A stretch of DNA of 14,426 nucleotides from MA-ANB-1 sp040878225 (lineage in GTDB: Bacteria; Actinomycetota; Acidimicrobiia; Spongiisociales; ZC4RG35): positions 1 to 14,426 of the forward strand of contig JBBDMR010000121.1 of NCBI GenBank assembly GCA_040878225.1, in the 5' to 3' direction. Below are positions 1 through 6,530 of the stretch, piece by piece. The notes below the pieces were generated by a model. That model did not search any database. It worked only from the letters and a program-made list of their open reading frames with translations, and was not told the origin of the DNA. The position numbers and the translations under genes were made by a program. Numbering within the stretch: the stretch's first letter is position 1; every line of letters begins with the position of its first letter.

Positions 1-843
1 TCGCGGGTCGGCGGCCATCCTTCTTGCCACGGTCGAACCAGCGGTTGGGAGAAAGACACCTGGCTGAGGCCCGTAGCTGCTGTCCCCGCCCCGTCTTGGT
101 TGGCGCAGGCTTGAATAGTCGTACTTTTCTCGGAGTCCTATACCAACGGAGAACCCCTCAGACACACCCGAAGCTAGGGCTGCCGGTCCGATGATCCCTT
201 GGTAGCCGAGAACGACGTTCTGGATGCTCTCTTCAAAGTCCGCGACTACCGAGAAGATGGATCGCACCTTGCTGAGCGACATGTCGCGGTCGCCGGTCGG
301 CGAAACCCGAAGCTCGAGATTTGAAACACCAAGCCCGGCAAGGCTGTCAGCCAGGTGGCGAGCAGCCTGGCCGTCATTGCGGACGAGGCGATCGCGGTTG
401 GCGGCGACCACCACACGGAGATCCGAGCTCCCGACTGTCTGCAGAGTCTCTTCGGCGAGCTCAAGTATGAGGTGATCGTCTCGATCGTCGGATGCGAACA
501 CGTGAGGTGCAACGAGCTGAGTTACAACCGGCTGCTGGAATTCCAATGTTGCATCCACCAGACGGGAGCGTTCAGCCCGGGACGTGCGCAGGATTCGGTT
601 GCTGATGCCATCATCCCGTAGGTAGGGAAGTGGACCGTAATCAAAGCCAGGATTGGTCAGCCTCTCGAGGAGCAGGTCGACTCGAACGGACACCCCCGCC
701 CGTTGAGCAGCTTCGACTACTTCCTGCTGGCGTTGGACATTGTGGGCTTCAACTGTGATCCCATCGACTACACGGTGTCCACCGCTGAGGAAGTCCTCTG
801 TCACCTTGTGATCGTTTCGCCCCAGATGGAATTCGATTCCCAT
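1..843 (-). CDS. Uncharacterised protein, N-terminal 281 residues, runs off the window
   Basis: The frame is open for all 281 codons from ATG 843 to the window edge, so the C-terminus lies outside. A TGA at 852-850 lies three codons upstream, which leaves ATG 843 as the only start; an AGGA about ten bases before it can serve as ribosome binding site. I do not recognise the family. No signal peptide or membrane segment is visible. The pattern is alternating beta strands and amphipathic helices (GITVEAHN near residue 28, VSVRVDLLLERL near 50, DLRVVVAANRD near 145, LELRVSP near 175), which suggests a soluble alpha/beta, perhaps TIM-barrel, fold; this is inference. The distal part carries a conserved-looking stretch VVLGYQGIIGP followed by Gly-rich GVSEGFSVGIG and a Tyr/Arg/Gly-rich region. 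It is divergent from the RES-Xre toxin-antitoxin pair and shares a 105-bp control region with it, so it may be a partner of that module. Confidence 0.75.
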   Translation of the reverse strand, partial: MGIEFHLGRNDHKVTEDFLSGGHRVVDGITVEAHNVQRQQEVVEAAQRAGVSVRVDLLLERLTNPGFDYGPLPYLRDDGISNRILRTSRAERSRLVDATLEFQQPVVTQLVAPHVFASDDRDDHLILELAEETLQTVGSSDLRVVVAANRDRLVRNDGQAARHLADSLAGLGVSNLELRVSPTGDRDMSLSKVRSIFSVVADFEESIQNVVLGYQGIIGPAALASGVSEGFSVGIGLREKYDYSSLRQPRRGGDSSYGPQPGVFLPTAGSTVARRMAADPR

Positions 844-866
844 CTTGCATCAGTCCTAGCTCGTCG

Positions 867-938
867 GGTACGTCATACTAGACGACACTATAGTCGACAG
901 ACTAGGGTACATTAGTACCGACAGTCCACATGACAGGA
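867..938. repeat. 12-bp tandem array in the divergent control region
   Basis: Six consecutive 12-mers start at 867, 879, 891, 903, 915 and 927. Their cores at register positions 5-9 are CGTCA, CGACA, CGACA, GTACA, CGACA and TGACA: the last C and A are invariant and three copies are exact. Copies 2-4 also begin TAG, giving a consensus TAGNCGACANNN. The array fills the space between the start of the leftward gene (843) and the Shine-Dalgarno of the antitoxin gene (935-941). Such regular spacing suggests cooperative binding of a repressor; the antitoxin, or toxin-antitoxin complex, is the obvious candidate because RES-Xre operons are usually autoregulated. The repeat is read directly from sequence; the operator role is inference. 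Confidence 0.6.
887..894. promoter_or_regulatory. Palindromic bidirectional -10 candidate ACTATAGT
   Basis: ACTATAGT is its own reverse complement and gives TATAGT on both strands (889-894 plus, 892-887 minus), so one site could serve as -10 box for both divergent genes. It is inside the 12-bp array, so a protein bound there would block both directions. No convincing -35 is visible on either side. Confidence 0.35.
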
Positions 939-948
939 GAGCCCGGCT

Positions 949-1287
949 TTGAGCACCGCAGTCGCGCAGAAGATCAGCACGATCTCTGGTTCAACGCATC
1001 TCAGCTATGACGAGATCGCGGAGATCGTTGATGCAAGCGCCCGATCAGTAAGTAGATGGTCCACCGGAGCTGCTGAACCCCAGAAGCTGTCTCGGCAGCG
1101 ACTTCTGGAACTCGCGTACGTGGCGGAAGAACTCAGATCTGTGCTCAAACCCGAAGATGCCAACCTATGGATCCTCTCCCCCAACAAGCTTCTTGACGGC
1201 GACAGCCCTGCCCAACGAATCAACGCCGGTGACTTCAAATCTGTAGTCGGATTGATCGAAGCCCTAGCGGACGGCATCGTCGTCTAG
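949..1287 (+). CDS. RES-Xre antitoxin (MbcA/ParS/Xre family)
   Basis: This 112-residue protein is the likely antitoxin of the RES toxin encoded next. Residues about 19-47 (LSYDEIAEIVDASARSVSRW) form an Xre-type helix-turn-helix. Residues about 60-110 match the Xre/MbcA/ParS toxin-binding domain (DUF2384): LWILSPNKLLDGDSPAQRI, then GDFKSVVGLIEALADG. In known members the helix-turn-helix binds the operon's own operator and the C-terminal domain covers the toxin's NAD-binding cleft. The start is TTG 949, chosen because AGGAGAG at 935-941 lies seven bases upstream. The stop at 1287 is 15 bases before the toxin start, the usual antitoxin-first bicistron. Autoregulation through the 12-bp array directly upstream is likely but not shown by sequence. 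Confidence 0.9.
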   Translation: MSTAVAQKISTISGSTHLSYDEIAEIVDASARSVSRWSTGAAEPQKLSRQRLLELAYVAEELRSVLKPEDANLWILSPNKLLDGDSPAQRINAGDFKSVVGLIEALADGIVV

Positions 1288-1302
1288 CCGCCGGCGGGAA
1301 TC

Positions 1303-1842
1303 ATGCCTGAGATCGATCTATATCTGGCTCTCGATGTACTCGGGCCAACTTCGATCGATGGCGTTTTCTATCGACACACGGCCGAACGCAGGAACCCGCT
1401 CTCAGGAGAGGGCGCTCGAATGACCGGCGGACGCTGGAACCCGGCGGGCACAGAGACGCTTTACCTCGCCCGGCCCATCAGCACTTGTCGAGCTGAGTTC
1501 CTGAGAATGGCCGAGGGACAGGCACGAGGACCCGATTCCTTCCTGCCTCGAAGGGTCCACACCATTGCGGTCACGAGCCTCGATGTTGTAGACCTACGGA
1601 GCGAAGAAGCCTTGGCGGAAGTTGGCCTGGGGCGGGAGTCCATTAGTGGCGATTGGGCGCCTTTTCAGGCAGTCGGTGACGCTGCCGACACGCTTGGTAT
1701 GGGCGGTCTGCTGGTTCCTTCGGCTACCGAGTCTGGGGAGGTCTTGGCAGTCTTTGTGCGCCATGCTCATCACGGGGAACTGTCCGTGGTTCGCTCAATT
1801 ACGATTCACGATCCATCCTGGTCTTCGCTCGAGGACGAGTAA
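1303..1842 (+). CDS. RES-domain toxin (NAD+-degrading, MbcT-like)
   Basis: This 179-residue protein is a complete RES-domain toxin. The family name comes from conserved Arg, Glu and Ser residues, here most likely R24 (in FYRHT), E65 (in CRAEFLRM) and S140 (in LLVPSATE). The signature GGRWNPAGTETLYLA spans residues 42-56. Characterised members such as mycobacterial MbcT and Pseudomonas Res are cytosolic enzymes that split NAD+, by phosphorolysis or hydrolysis, and arrest or kill the cell unless held by the cognate Xre antitoxin. The full length and intact motifs argue for an active enzyme. It follows the antitoxin by 15 bases and is surely co-transcribed. Which NAD-degrading reaction it performs cannot be told from sequence. 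Confidence 0.92.
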   Translation: MPEIDLYLALDVLGPTSIDGVFYRHTAERRNPLSGEGARMTGGRWNPAGTETLYLARPISTCRAEFLRMAEGQARGPDSFLPRRVHTIAVTSLDVVDLRSEEALAEVGLGRESISGDWAPFQAVGDAADTLGMGGLLVPSATESGEVLAVFVRHAHHGELSVVRSITIHDPSWSSLEDE

Positions 1843-1884
1843 GGGGCGCAGAGGTGTGCCGTGCGTTCAAGGAATGGGACGTAA

Positions 1885-2691
1885 TTGCCGATGGCCAACA
1901 CCATGGACATCGAGCAGCAAAAAACCGACGGAACGCCGTTCTACCGACGTTGGTGGTTCATAGTCCTCGCAGTCATCATTGTGCTGGGCGCGATAGGGAG
2001 CATCGGCGGAGACGACGATGAGGATCCGATAGCGGCCGCCACGACTACCACTACAGGAATAGACCGAACTACCACCTCAACAATTGAACCGGCCACGACG
2101 TCCACTGAAGCTGCAACGACGACCACCACCACTCAACCGCCCACCACCACGACGACCCAGCCAACTACTACCACTACCGCGGCCCCTGTTGATGGTTCGG
2201 GTGATGACTTCATCGAGTTCTCGGTGCCTGGGGATCAGGCGGCCGTCCTGGATATCAGCTATAGCGGAGGTTCCAACTTCGTAGTGTCAAGCTACGACGC
2301 CAACAACGAGTCAATCGATCTGCTCATAAACGAGATCGGGGCGTACCAGGGCCGAGTACCGGTGAACTTCTTCGTTGGTGAGGAGGTGGCATTCCTCGAG
2401 ATCACGGCTTCTGGGCCCTGGACCATCCAAGCGGTCATGCTGTCCGAGCTGGAGCTCAATGTCGCCAGCGTCTCGGGCAGCGGTGATGATGTCGTAGCCA
2501 TGGAGGTTTCATCGCCAACAATGGAGATCACGCACAATGGTGAATCCAACTTCGTCGTGCTGGCCTTCACCAACTCCCGTGATCTGTTGGTCAACGAGAT
2601 TGGTGCCTACGACGGAACAGTCCGAAGTCCTACCGGGACAGTTGTATTCCAGATCACCGCCGACGGAGATTGGACACTGGCCGAGGGCTGA
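1885..2691 (+). CDS. Membrane-anchored protein with Thr-rich stalk and two repeated beta domains
   Basis: Residues 23-41 form one membrane segment (WWFIVLAVIIVLGAIGSIG) after a short basic N-terminus, and an acidic patch GGDDDEDP follows. A Thr-rich stalk covers about residues 53-100. The rest is two copies of a beta-rich domain (about 103-189 and 196-266). Both contain SNFVV, a LL(I/V)NEIGAYxG(R/T)V core and a closing (F/L)xITAxGxWT motif. It should sit outside the membrane on a flexible stalk; no catalytic residues are apparent and I know no function. TTG 1885 has AAGGA 11 bases upstream; ATG 1891 is an equally reasonable start. It begins 42 bases after the toxin stop on the same strand, so read-through from the toxin-antitoxin operon is possible, but the family looks like general surface proteins. 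Confidence 0.8.
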   Translation: MPMANTMDIEQQKTDGTPFYRRWWFIVLAVIIVLGAIGSIGGDDDEDPIAAATTTTTGIDRTTTSTIEPATTSTEAATTTTTTQPPTTTTTQPTTTTTAAPVDGSGDDFIEFSVPGDQAAVLDISYSGGSNFVVSSYDANNESIDLLINEIGAYQGRVPVNFFVGEEVAFLEITASGPWTIQAVMLSELELNVASVSGSGDDVVAMEVSSPTMEITHNGESNFVVLAFTNSRDLLVNEIGAYDGTVRSPTGTVVFQITADGDWTLAEG

Positions 2692-2714
2692 TTCCAACAC
2701 GACGCTAGAACCCA

Positions 2715-2736
2715 GACGGCGGATACGCGCGCCGTC
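2715..2736 (+). terminator. GC-rich hairpin after the stalk protein
   Basis: GACGGCG (2715-2721) and CGCCGTC (2730-2736) form a perfect 7-bp stem with an 8-base loop, 23 bases after the stop at 2691. No T-run follows, as is common for hairpin terminators in actinobacteria. Confidence 0.5.
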
Positions 2737-2836
2737 CCTATTGCGATACAGATCAACAGATCCCGAGCACAATCCTCGATCTATGAGACCACCCGGGATC
2801 GGTCACTTCGAGGGCGGGACGTCCATACTACCGGCT

Positions 2837-2953
2837 ATGAAAGTCACATCCCGCAGGTTGCTCTCGGCGTTGGCCGGAGTGGCGGCCCTCCTAGTCGCAT
2901 TTCTCTTCCTAATGCCGTGGCTTGGGGGGCTTAGGCACGCAGACCACCCATAA
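2837..2953 (+). CDS. Possible 38-residue membrane peptide
   Basis: ATG 2837 opens a 38-codon frame with a basic start (MKVTSRR), a hydrophobic helix (LLSALAGVAALLVAFLFLMP) and a short His/Asp tail ending at TAA 2953. It looks like either a one-pass micropeptide or the signal peptide of a decayed gene. No good Shine-Dalgarno is seen and no family is recognised, so this is speculative. Confidence 0.3.
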   Translation: MKVTSRRLLSALAGVAALLVAFLFLMPWLGGLRHADHP

Positions 2954-2967
2954 CCGCACGTCTCTCT

Positions 2968-3003
2968 AGGGCACGTAGTTTGCCGATCGGCGGATAGTGC
3001 CCT
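2968..3003. repeat. Inverted repeat AGGGCAC/GTGCCCT enclosing CCGATCGG
   Basis: AGGGCAC (2968-2974) is the exact reverse complement of GTGCCCT (2997-3003). The 22-base interval contains the 8-bp palindrome CCGATCGG. It lies in the 413-bp gap between the convergent stalk-protein and peptidase genes. It could be an RNA hairpin at the end of either transcript or a protein-binding site. Apart from this, the micropeptide candidate, the hairpin at 2715 and the palindrome at 3075, I see nothing in 2692-3104. Confidence 0.4.
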
Positions 3004-3074
3004 GTCAATTCGGACCAAGACCGGATTTGTCCTGCGCGTTGTGCGGCGGAACTGCTCGGCTCGGCTGATTTCGG

Positions 3075-3089
3075 TGTCCGATTCGGACA
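3075..3089 (-). terminator. Palindrome TGTCCGATTCGGACA after the peptidase gene
   Basis: TGTCCGA-T-TCGGACA is symmetric around position 3082 and lies 15 bases past the stop of the minus-strand peptidase gene. As RNA it folds to a 6-bp stem with a 3-base loop, which suits a terminator, though no T-run follows. A DNA-binding site is the alternative. Confidence 0.4.
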
Positions 3090-3104
3090 GGTTGTCGTGC
3101 GTCT

Positions 3105-4055
3105 CTACTCGGCGAGACGATCAGCGATATCAGCCATCCATCGGTATTGGGTGGGGCCACCGTGTCCCTCGGTTTCGGCGATGAATAGCTCGGCATCGGG
3201 AATCGATGTGGCGAGAGTGACAGGGATATCGGCTGGTGCGCTTATGTCGCGGCGCCCATGGGCTAAGAAGGTAGGGACCCCCGCAAGGTTCCTGGCGTCT
3301 CGGAATAGCTGACCATCTTCGAGGAAACCTGCATTGGCCCAATAGTGGGTTACGAGTCGGGAGAAGCACAGCCGAACCTTCGGATCCTGATTCCGGAGGA
3401 ACGGCTCATAGCCGTCGGCGATTGATACGTGGATGTCTTCCCAGTCACACCACGCCATCGCTGCCGGTTCGTGAACTCCCGGGTCGGGATCCATCAGGAG
3501 GCGGTTGTATGCCGAAGCGAGTTCACCGTCCCGGGAATCGGGCGGCAGAAAGTCATGAAAGTCTTGCCACCGCTCGGGGAAGATCCGTCCCATCGTTCGG
3601 GTGACCCACTCGACCTCGGCCCGAGTGGTGGTGACGACACTTCCAAGCAGAAGCTCGGTGACCGAGCCAGGATGTGTCTGCGCGTAGGCAAGGCCGAGTG
3701 TGGTTCCCCACGATCCGCCCCAGACGAGCCACCTGTCGACGCCGAGGGTGGTTCGTAGCTGTTCGATGTCGGCGATCAGATGCTGTGTGGTGTTCGTTGA
3801 GAGGTCTATTCGGGGCTCACCCGCGTTCGGGGTGCTCTGTCCGCAGTTGCGTTGATCGAACTGTACGATCATGTACTTCTCCGGATTGAACATGCGGCTG
3901 AGGCCTGGTATTGAGCCGGATCCCGGCCCACCGTGTAGCACGACGGCAGGCTTGCCGTCAGGGTTGCCGACAACCTCCCAGTGGACCTTATGTCCATCAG
4001 CGACGTCCAGTTTCCCACTGGAATACGGCTCGGTGATCGGATACGGGTAAGCCAT
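3105..4055 (-). CDS. pip: Proline iminopeptidase (S33 alpha/beta hydrolase)
   Basis: This 316-residue protein removes N-terminal proline from peptides in the cytosol; there is no signal peptide. The N-terminus (YPITEPYSSGKLDV) is typical of the family. HGGPGSG at 41-47 forms the oxyanion region, DQRNCGQS lies at 67-74, and the nucleophile is S115 in GGSWG (113-117). The acid is D270 in GRRDISAP and the catalytic His is H298 in EGHGG. Length and motif order match the monomeric bacterial enzyme. The start ATG 4055 has no Shine-Dalgarno, but GATACT (4067-4062, minus strand) ends six bases before it, which fits a leaderless transcript. The gene stands alone between the stalk-protein gene (convergent) and the sigma operon (divergent). 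Confidence 0.93.
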   Translation of the reverse strand: MAYPYPITEPYSSGKLDVADGHKVHWEVVGNPDGKPAVVLHGGPGSGSIPGLSRMFNPEKYMIVQFDQRNCGQSTPNAGEPRIDLSTNTTQHLIADIEQLRTTLGVDRWLVWGGSWGTTLGLAYAQTHPGSVTELLLGSVVTTTRAEVEWVTRTMGRIFPERWQDFHDFLPPDSRDGELASAYNRLLMDPDPGVHEPAAMAWCDWEDIHVSIADGYEPFLRNQDPKVRLCFSRLVTHYWANAGFLEDGQLFRDARNLAGVPTFLAHGRRDISAPADIPVTLATSIPDAELFIAETEGHGGPTQYRWMADIADRLAE

Positions 4056-4061
4056 AAATCA

Positions 4062-4067
4062 AGTATC
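4062..4067 (-). promoter_or_regulatory. -10 candidate GATACT for a leaderless pip mRNA
   Basis: GATACT on the minus strand is followed by TGATTT and then the ATG at 4055. A six-base gap from a -10 box places the first transcribed base at the A of the start codon. It matches TATAAT at four of six positions including the key A2 and T6. Confidence 0.4.
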
Positions 4068-4520
4068 GCATGCCCTTCTACGACCAGACTTGATCCGAAG
4101 CCGCCGACCAGATCACCAAATAGCTGCATATTGCTCGCCTATTCGGTTCCTGGCGGATCAGTTTGGTGGTCCGATCGATGGGAAGTGACGCTGGATCGCC
4201 TGATGACCTAACGACCAGATCCTCAGTCGGAAACGCTCTTTCCGGAGAGCCACCGGTCGTACAACTTCGAGTGGCCCCACGGGCCCCCCGAAACAGGACA
4301 GCCTGACGTCGACCTCACCTTTGTCGACACTTGGGGTCGCGTTGGATTAAGACTTGGAACGGTGCTCTGGTCGCGCATGGAGAACCCGAACTTCCGTTCC
4401 GGGAGATCACGCAAGACGACTGAACCCGCCTGGCGGGACGCAGACGAAGGCGCCAGCTCCTCCCGCTGGTCCTACCGCCGAGATGTCAACTGCGGTCGGG
4501 ATCATGTCGTGTGCAGTGTT

Positions 4521-4544
4521 GAACTTCCTTCCGCGCCCCCCGTC
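4521..4544 (+). promoter_or_regulatory. ECF-type promoter candidate GAACTT-CGTC
   Basis: GAACTT (4521-4526) and CGTC (4541-4544) resemble the classic ECF sigma promoter GGAACTT, about 16 bases, CGTC, counting 16 bases from GAAC to CGTC. The pair lies 44 bases before the sigma factor start codon, where an autoregulated promoter would be expected. Confidence 0.35.
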
Positions 4545-4587
4545 GATCTTGTGTCACACTTCGGGCCGTGTTGTGCGTGTTACTTGT

Positions 4588-5142
4588 ATGACGCATCGGC
4601 GAACTATCGATGATCCCACGGAGGAACCAGTCGACGACGAGGTTCTGATCGTTCGGGGCGTGGAGCCTTTCGAGAGTTTCTACAGACGTGAACGTCGTGG
4701 GATGGTGGCTCTGGCGTTCGCGTTGTCTCGGAGTCGTCTCGGCGCCGAAGATCTCGCTCAGGACGCTCTGATGGCGGCCTTCCGCCGGTGGGATGAAGTC
4801 GGCCGGCTCGACCAGCCTGCGGGGTGGGTTCGCAAGGTCGTCGCCAACAACGCGTGGTCCTTCCTTCGTCGAGCCAAGGCTGAGGTGCGCGCGATGACAC
4901 GGGCCGTGGTGTCCTCCGGATGGAGCCAACTTCCCAGGCTGCCGGACACAAGTGTTGAGACCTGGGAGCAGGTGGCTCGTCTGCCCAAACGTCAAGTTCA
5001 AGTGGTGGCGCTCTACTACGTGGCAGGAATGACGATGCCCGAGATAGCTGAGCTCCTGGACTGCAGCAAAGAAACCGTCAACACCCATCTTCGCCGAGCG
5101 AGAGCAACTCTCGCCCAGCGGCTTGGAACCGAGGAGATATGA
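4588..5142 (+). CDS. ECF RNA polymerase sigma factor, SigE family
   Basis: The 184-residue protein has both domains of a group 4 sigma factor. Region 2 spans about 28-98 (FESFYRRERRGMVALAFALS, then EDLAQDALMAAFRRW and PAGWVRKVVANNAWSFLRR). Region 4 spans about 123-178, with the helix-turn-helix MTMPEIAELLDCSKETVNTHLRRARATL that reads the -35 element. I chose ATG 4588 because the preceding in-frame stretch back to 4354 does not look coding and the ECF fold starts soon after. The stop overlaps the next start (TGATG at 5140-5144), so the two genes are translationally coupled. An ECF-like promoter at 4521-4544 suggests it drives its own transcription. The target genes and signal are not evident. 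Confidence 0.92.
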   Translation: MTHRRTIDDPTEEPVDDEVLIVRGVEPFESFYRRERRGMVALAFALSRSRLGAEDLAQDALMAAFRRWDEVGRLDQPAGWVRKVVANNAWSFLRRAKAEVRAMTRAVVSSGWSQLPRLPDTSVETWEQVARLPKRQVQVVALYYVAGMTMPEIAELLDCSKETVNTHLRRARATLAQRLGTEEI

Positions 5143-6308
5143 TGACCGTAGACGAAAGACTTCGCGAAGCATCACAAGATGTGCATCAGGCGGCTGCACA
5201 GCTGAACGACCGCCTACTTCCTGATAGACCCCACCGACGATCCGTCCTCGCTGCGGTATCGGCAGCTGCCTTCGTCCTTGTACTCGCGGTCCCGGTTGTG
5301 CTGATACGGGGCCAGGGCGGCGACGGCTCGCTGTCCACCATTGCCTCACAGGAACCCACAGCCACACCCGCGACGACCGGAACGGCGGAGGAAAGTCCCG
5401 ACAGCTCATCGGTCCCTGATGAGGTTCGCGCATACTGGGCTCTGGAAGGAACTCTCGAGTCGGTTGGAAACGAACCTGGCTGGCTTTGTCCCGCCAAACC
5501 CAACGTTGGATACAGCTCGATAGTCACCGCCTCGGATACGCCGGCAGAACTCAGCGTCGAGCTCGCGGAGCAGGCTCCGGTCGAGTCGTACTTCCGCGAT
5601 GAAGGACCGGTCTGCAACCAGCCCCCTGGCGTCGTGATGCTTGCCTTTACGGACCAGACCGGATCTGCTGCCACGGCGGGCATGACTGTGTCTCCGTCGG
5701 TGACGAGATTCGAAGACACATGCCCACCCGGATCATGCAGTGTGGAAGGAGGCTCAGCAGAAGGCGCAACCGACCCTTCCCCACTTGATGATCTGACCAT
5801 CAATGGCCAACCGGCCAAACTATTCACCTACGTAGGATCTTTCCGGTTGTGGTGGGTCGACCCCAATGGTGTTCCGCTTTATGCCCAAGCCTCGGGCCTC
5901 ACTCGCGACCAAATGCTGATCCTCGCAGAATCGATCACGGTTGACCCAGCCACTCACCTGGTCGAGATCGGCGCCGAACTGCCTGCTGGTTTGCAGACCG
6001 TCGAACAGGAACCGAGTGTCGGAGTCTGGGAGTCCGGGTTGAGCCGAACCGACGTCTACGACATCGAGGGGACCGACGGGACCTTGATCGCGATCTCGAC
6101 TCGATACAACAGTGGCGAAACCCCCTACGCCCGATACGCAGCCAATGTGGAGTTCCTCGAACTCGCCGATATTGACGGCACCAACGCGCTTTGGATCCCC
6201 GAAGGGGGAAACTTCCTCTCCTTCAAATCAGCGGCAGGCGTCAACGTCAACATCGAAGGCGCCCCCACGAAAGAGGACGCCGTGCAGATAGCACGAGATC
6301 TGAGCTGA
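5142..6308 (+). CDS. One-pass membrane protein coupled to the sigma factor (probable anti-sigma or sensor)
   Basis: The 388-residue protein has a short cytosolic N-terminus (about 1-33), one membrane helix at about 34-56 (RRSVLAAVSAAAFVLVLAVP) and a long outer part. That part begins with a Ser/Thr/Pro-rich linker and carries four or more Cys (LCPAKP, VCNQPP, TCPPGSC) that could form disulfides. No zinc-binding anti-sigma motif is seen. The topology and the overlap with the sigma stop suggest it restrains the sigma factor or senses an envelope signal; this is inference. ATG 5142 is preferred over ATG 5139 because GAGGAG (5131-5136) is then five bases away rather than two. The C-terminal half has no family I can name. 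A convergent lipoprotein gene follows. Confidence 0.8.
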   Translation: MTVDERLREASQDVHQAAAQLNDRLLPDRPHRRSVLAAVSAAAFVLVLAVPVVLIRGQGGDGSLSTIASQEPTATPATTGTAEESPDSSSVPDEVRAYWALEGTLESVGNEPGWLCPAKPNVGYSSIVTASDTPAELSVELAEQAPVESYFRDEGPVCNQPPGVVMLAFTDQTGSAATAGMTVSPSVTRFEDTCPPGSCSVEGGSAEGATDPSPLDDLTINGQPAKLFTYVGSFRLWWVDPNGVPLYAQASGLTRDQMLILAESITVDPATHLVEIGAELPAGLQTVEQEPSVGVWESGLSRTDVYDIEGTDGTLIAISTRYNSGETPYARYAANVEFLELADIDGTNALWIPEGGNFLSFKSAAGVNVNIEGAPTKEDAVQIARDLS

Positions 6309-6353
6309 CACCGCCGAATCAACTCTCGTAACAATCATGACCGTGCCCGTCAT

Positions 6354-6404
6354 GGGACGACTCCCTGCTTCTCACGAGTTAGTGCGGGTCGTCGGTGTCG
6401 TCCC
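6354..6404. repeat. Long-range inverted repeat GGGACGAC/GTCGTCCC
   Basis: GGGACGAC (6354-6361) and GTCGTCCC (6397-6404) are exact 8-base complements 35 bases apart. Immediately upstream is a second small pair, CATGAC (6336-6341) and GTCATG (6349-6354). Both are downstream of the sigma operon and may fold in its 3' end. Confidence 0.35.
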
Positions 6405-6492
6405 GAGTGGAACGTTATCGAGTCGATCCAGATTAAAATTCAGAAGCGGAACCGCTCACTTCATTCACCCACCCCAGATCGGCACGTCCTGA

Positions 6493-6515
6493 GCGGTGCT
6501 TTCCCTTGCTACCGC
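6493..6515. terminator. Hairpin between convergent genes
   Basis: GCGGTGC (6493-6499) pairs with GC plus ACCGC (6508-6515) with one bulged T, giving a 7-bp GC-rich stem. It sits 16 bases past the stop of the minus-strand lipoprotein gene and could end both convergent transcripts. Confidence 0.4.
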
Positions 6516-6530
6516 CACAAATACGCGGTT

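Larger units (their letters stand above)
4056..4587. other. 532-bp gap between pip and the sigma operon
   Basis: No convincing gene is seen. The plus frame after the TAA at 4209-4211 stays open to 4613 and has high GC at third codon positions between about 4227 and 4350 (for example SYNFEWPHGPPETG and DVDLTFVDTWGRVG). It has no start codon before 4362, no Shine-Dalgarno, and it would overlap the sigma start. It may be the tail of a decayed gene. The sigma promoter candidate is at 4521-4544. Confidence 0.35.

Noticed and set aside
867..938. 12-bp repeats as a CRISPR array
   Set aside because: Units are tandem without spacers, too short and imperfect, and no cas genes are present.
2041..2185. 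Repeated ACC/ACT codon tract as a possible minisatellite
   Set aside because: It is explained as the Thr-rich stalk of the membrane protein; codons vary and there is no fixed repeat unit.
4486..5433. 315-residue minus-strand frame
   Set aside because: It lies opposite the well-supported sigma factor and membrane protein genes and has no domain; it is a shadow of high-GC coding.
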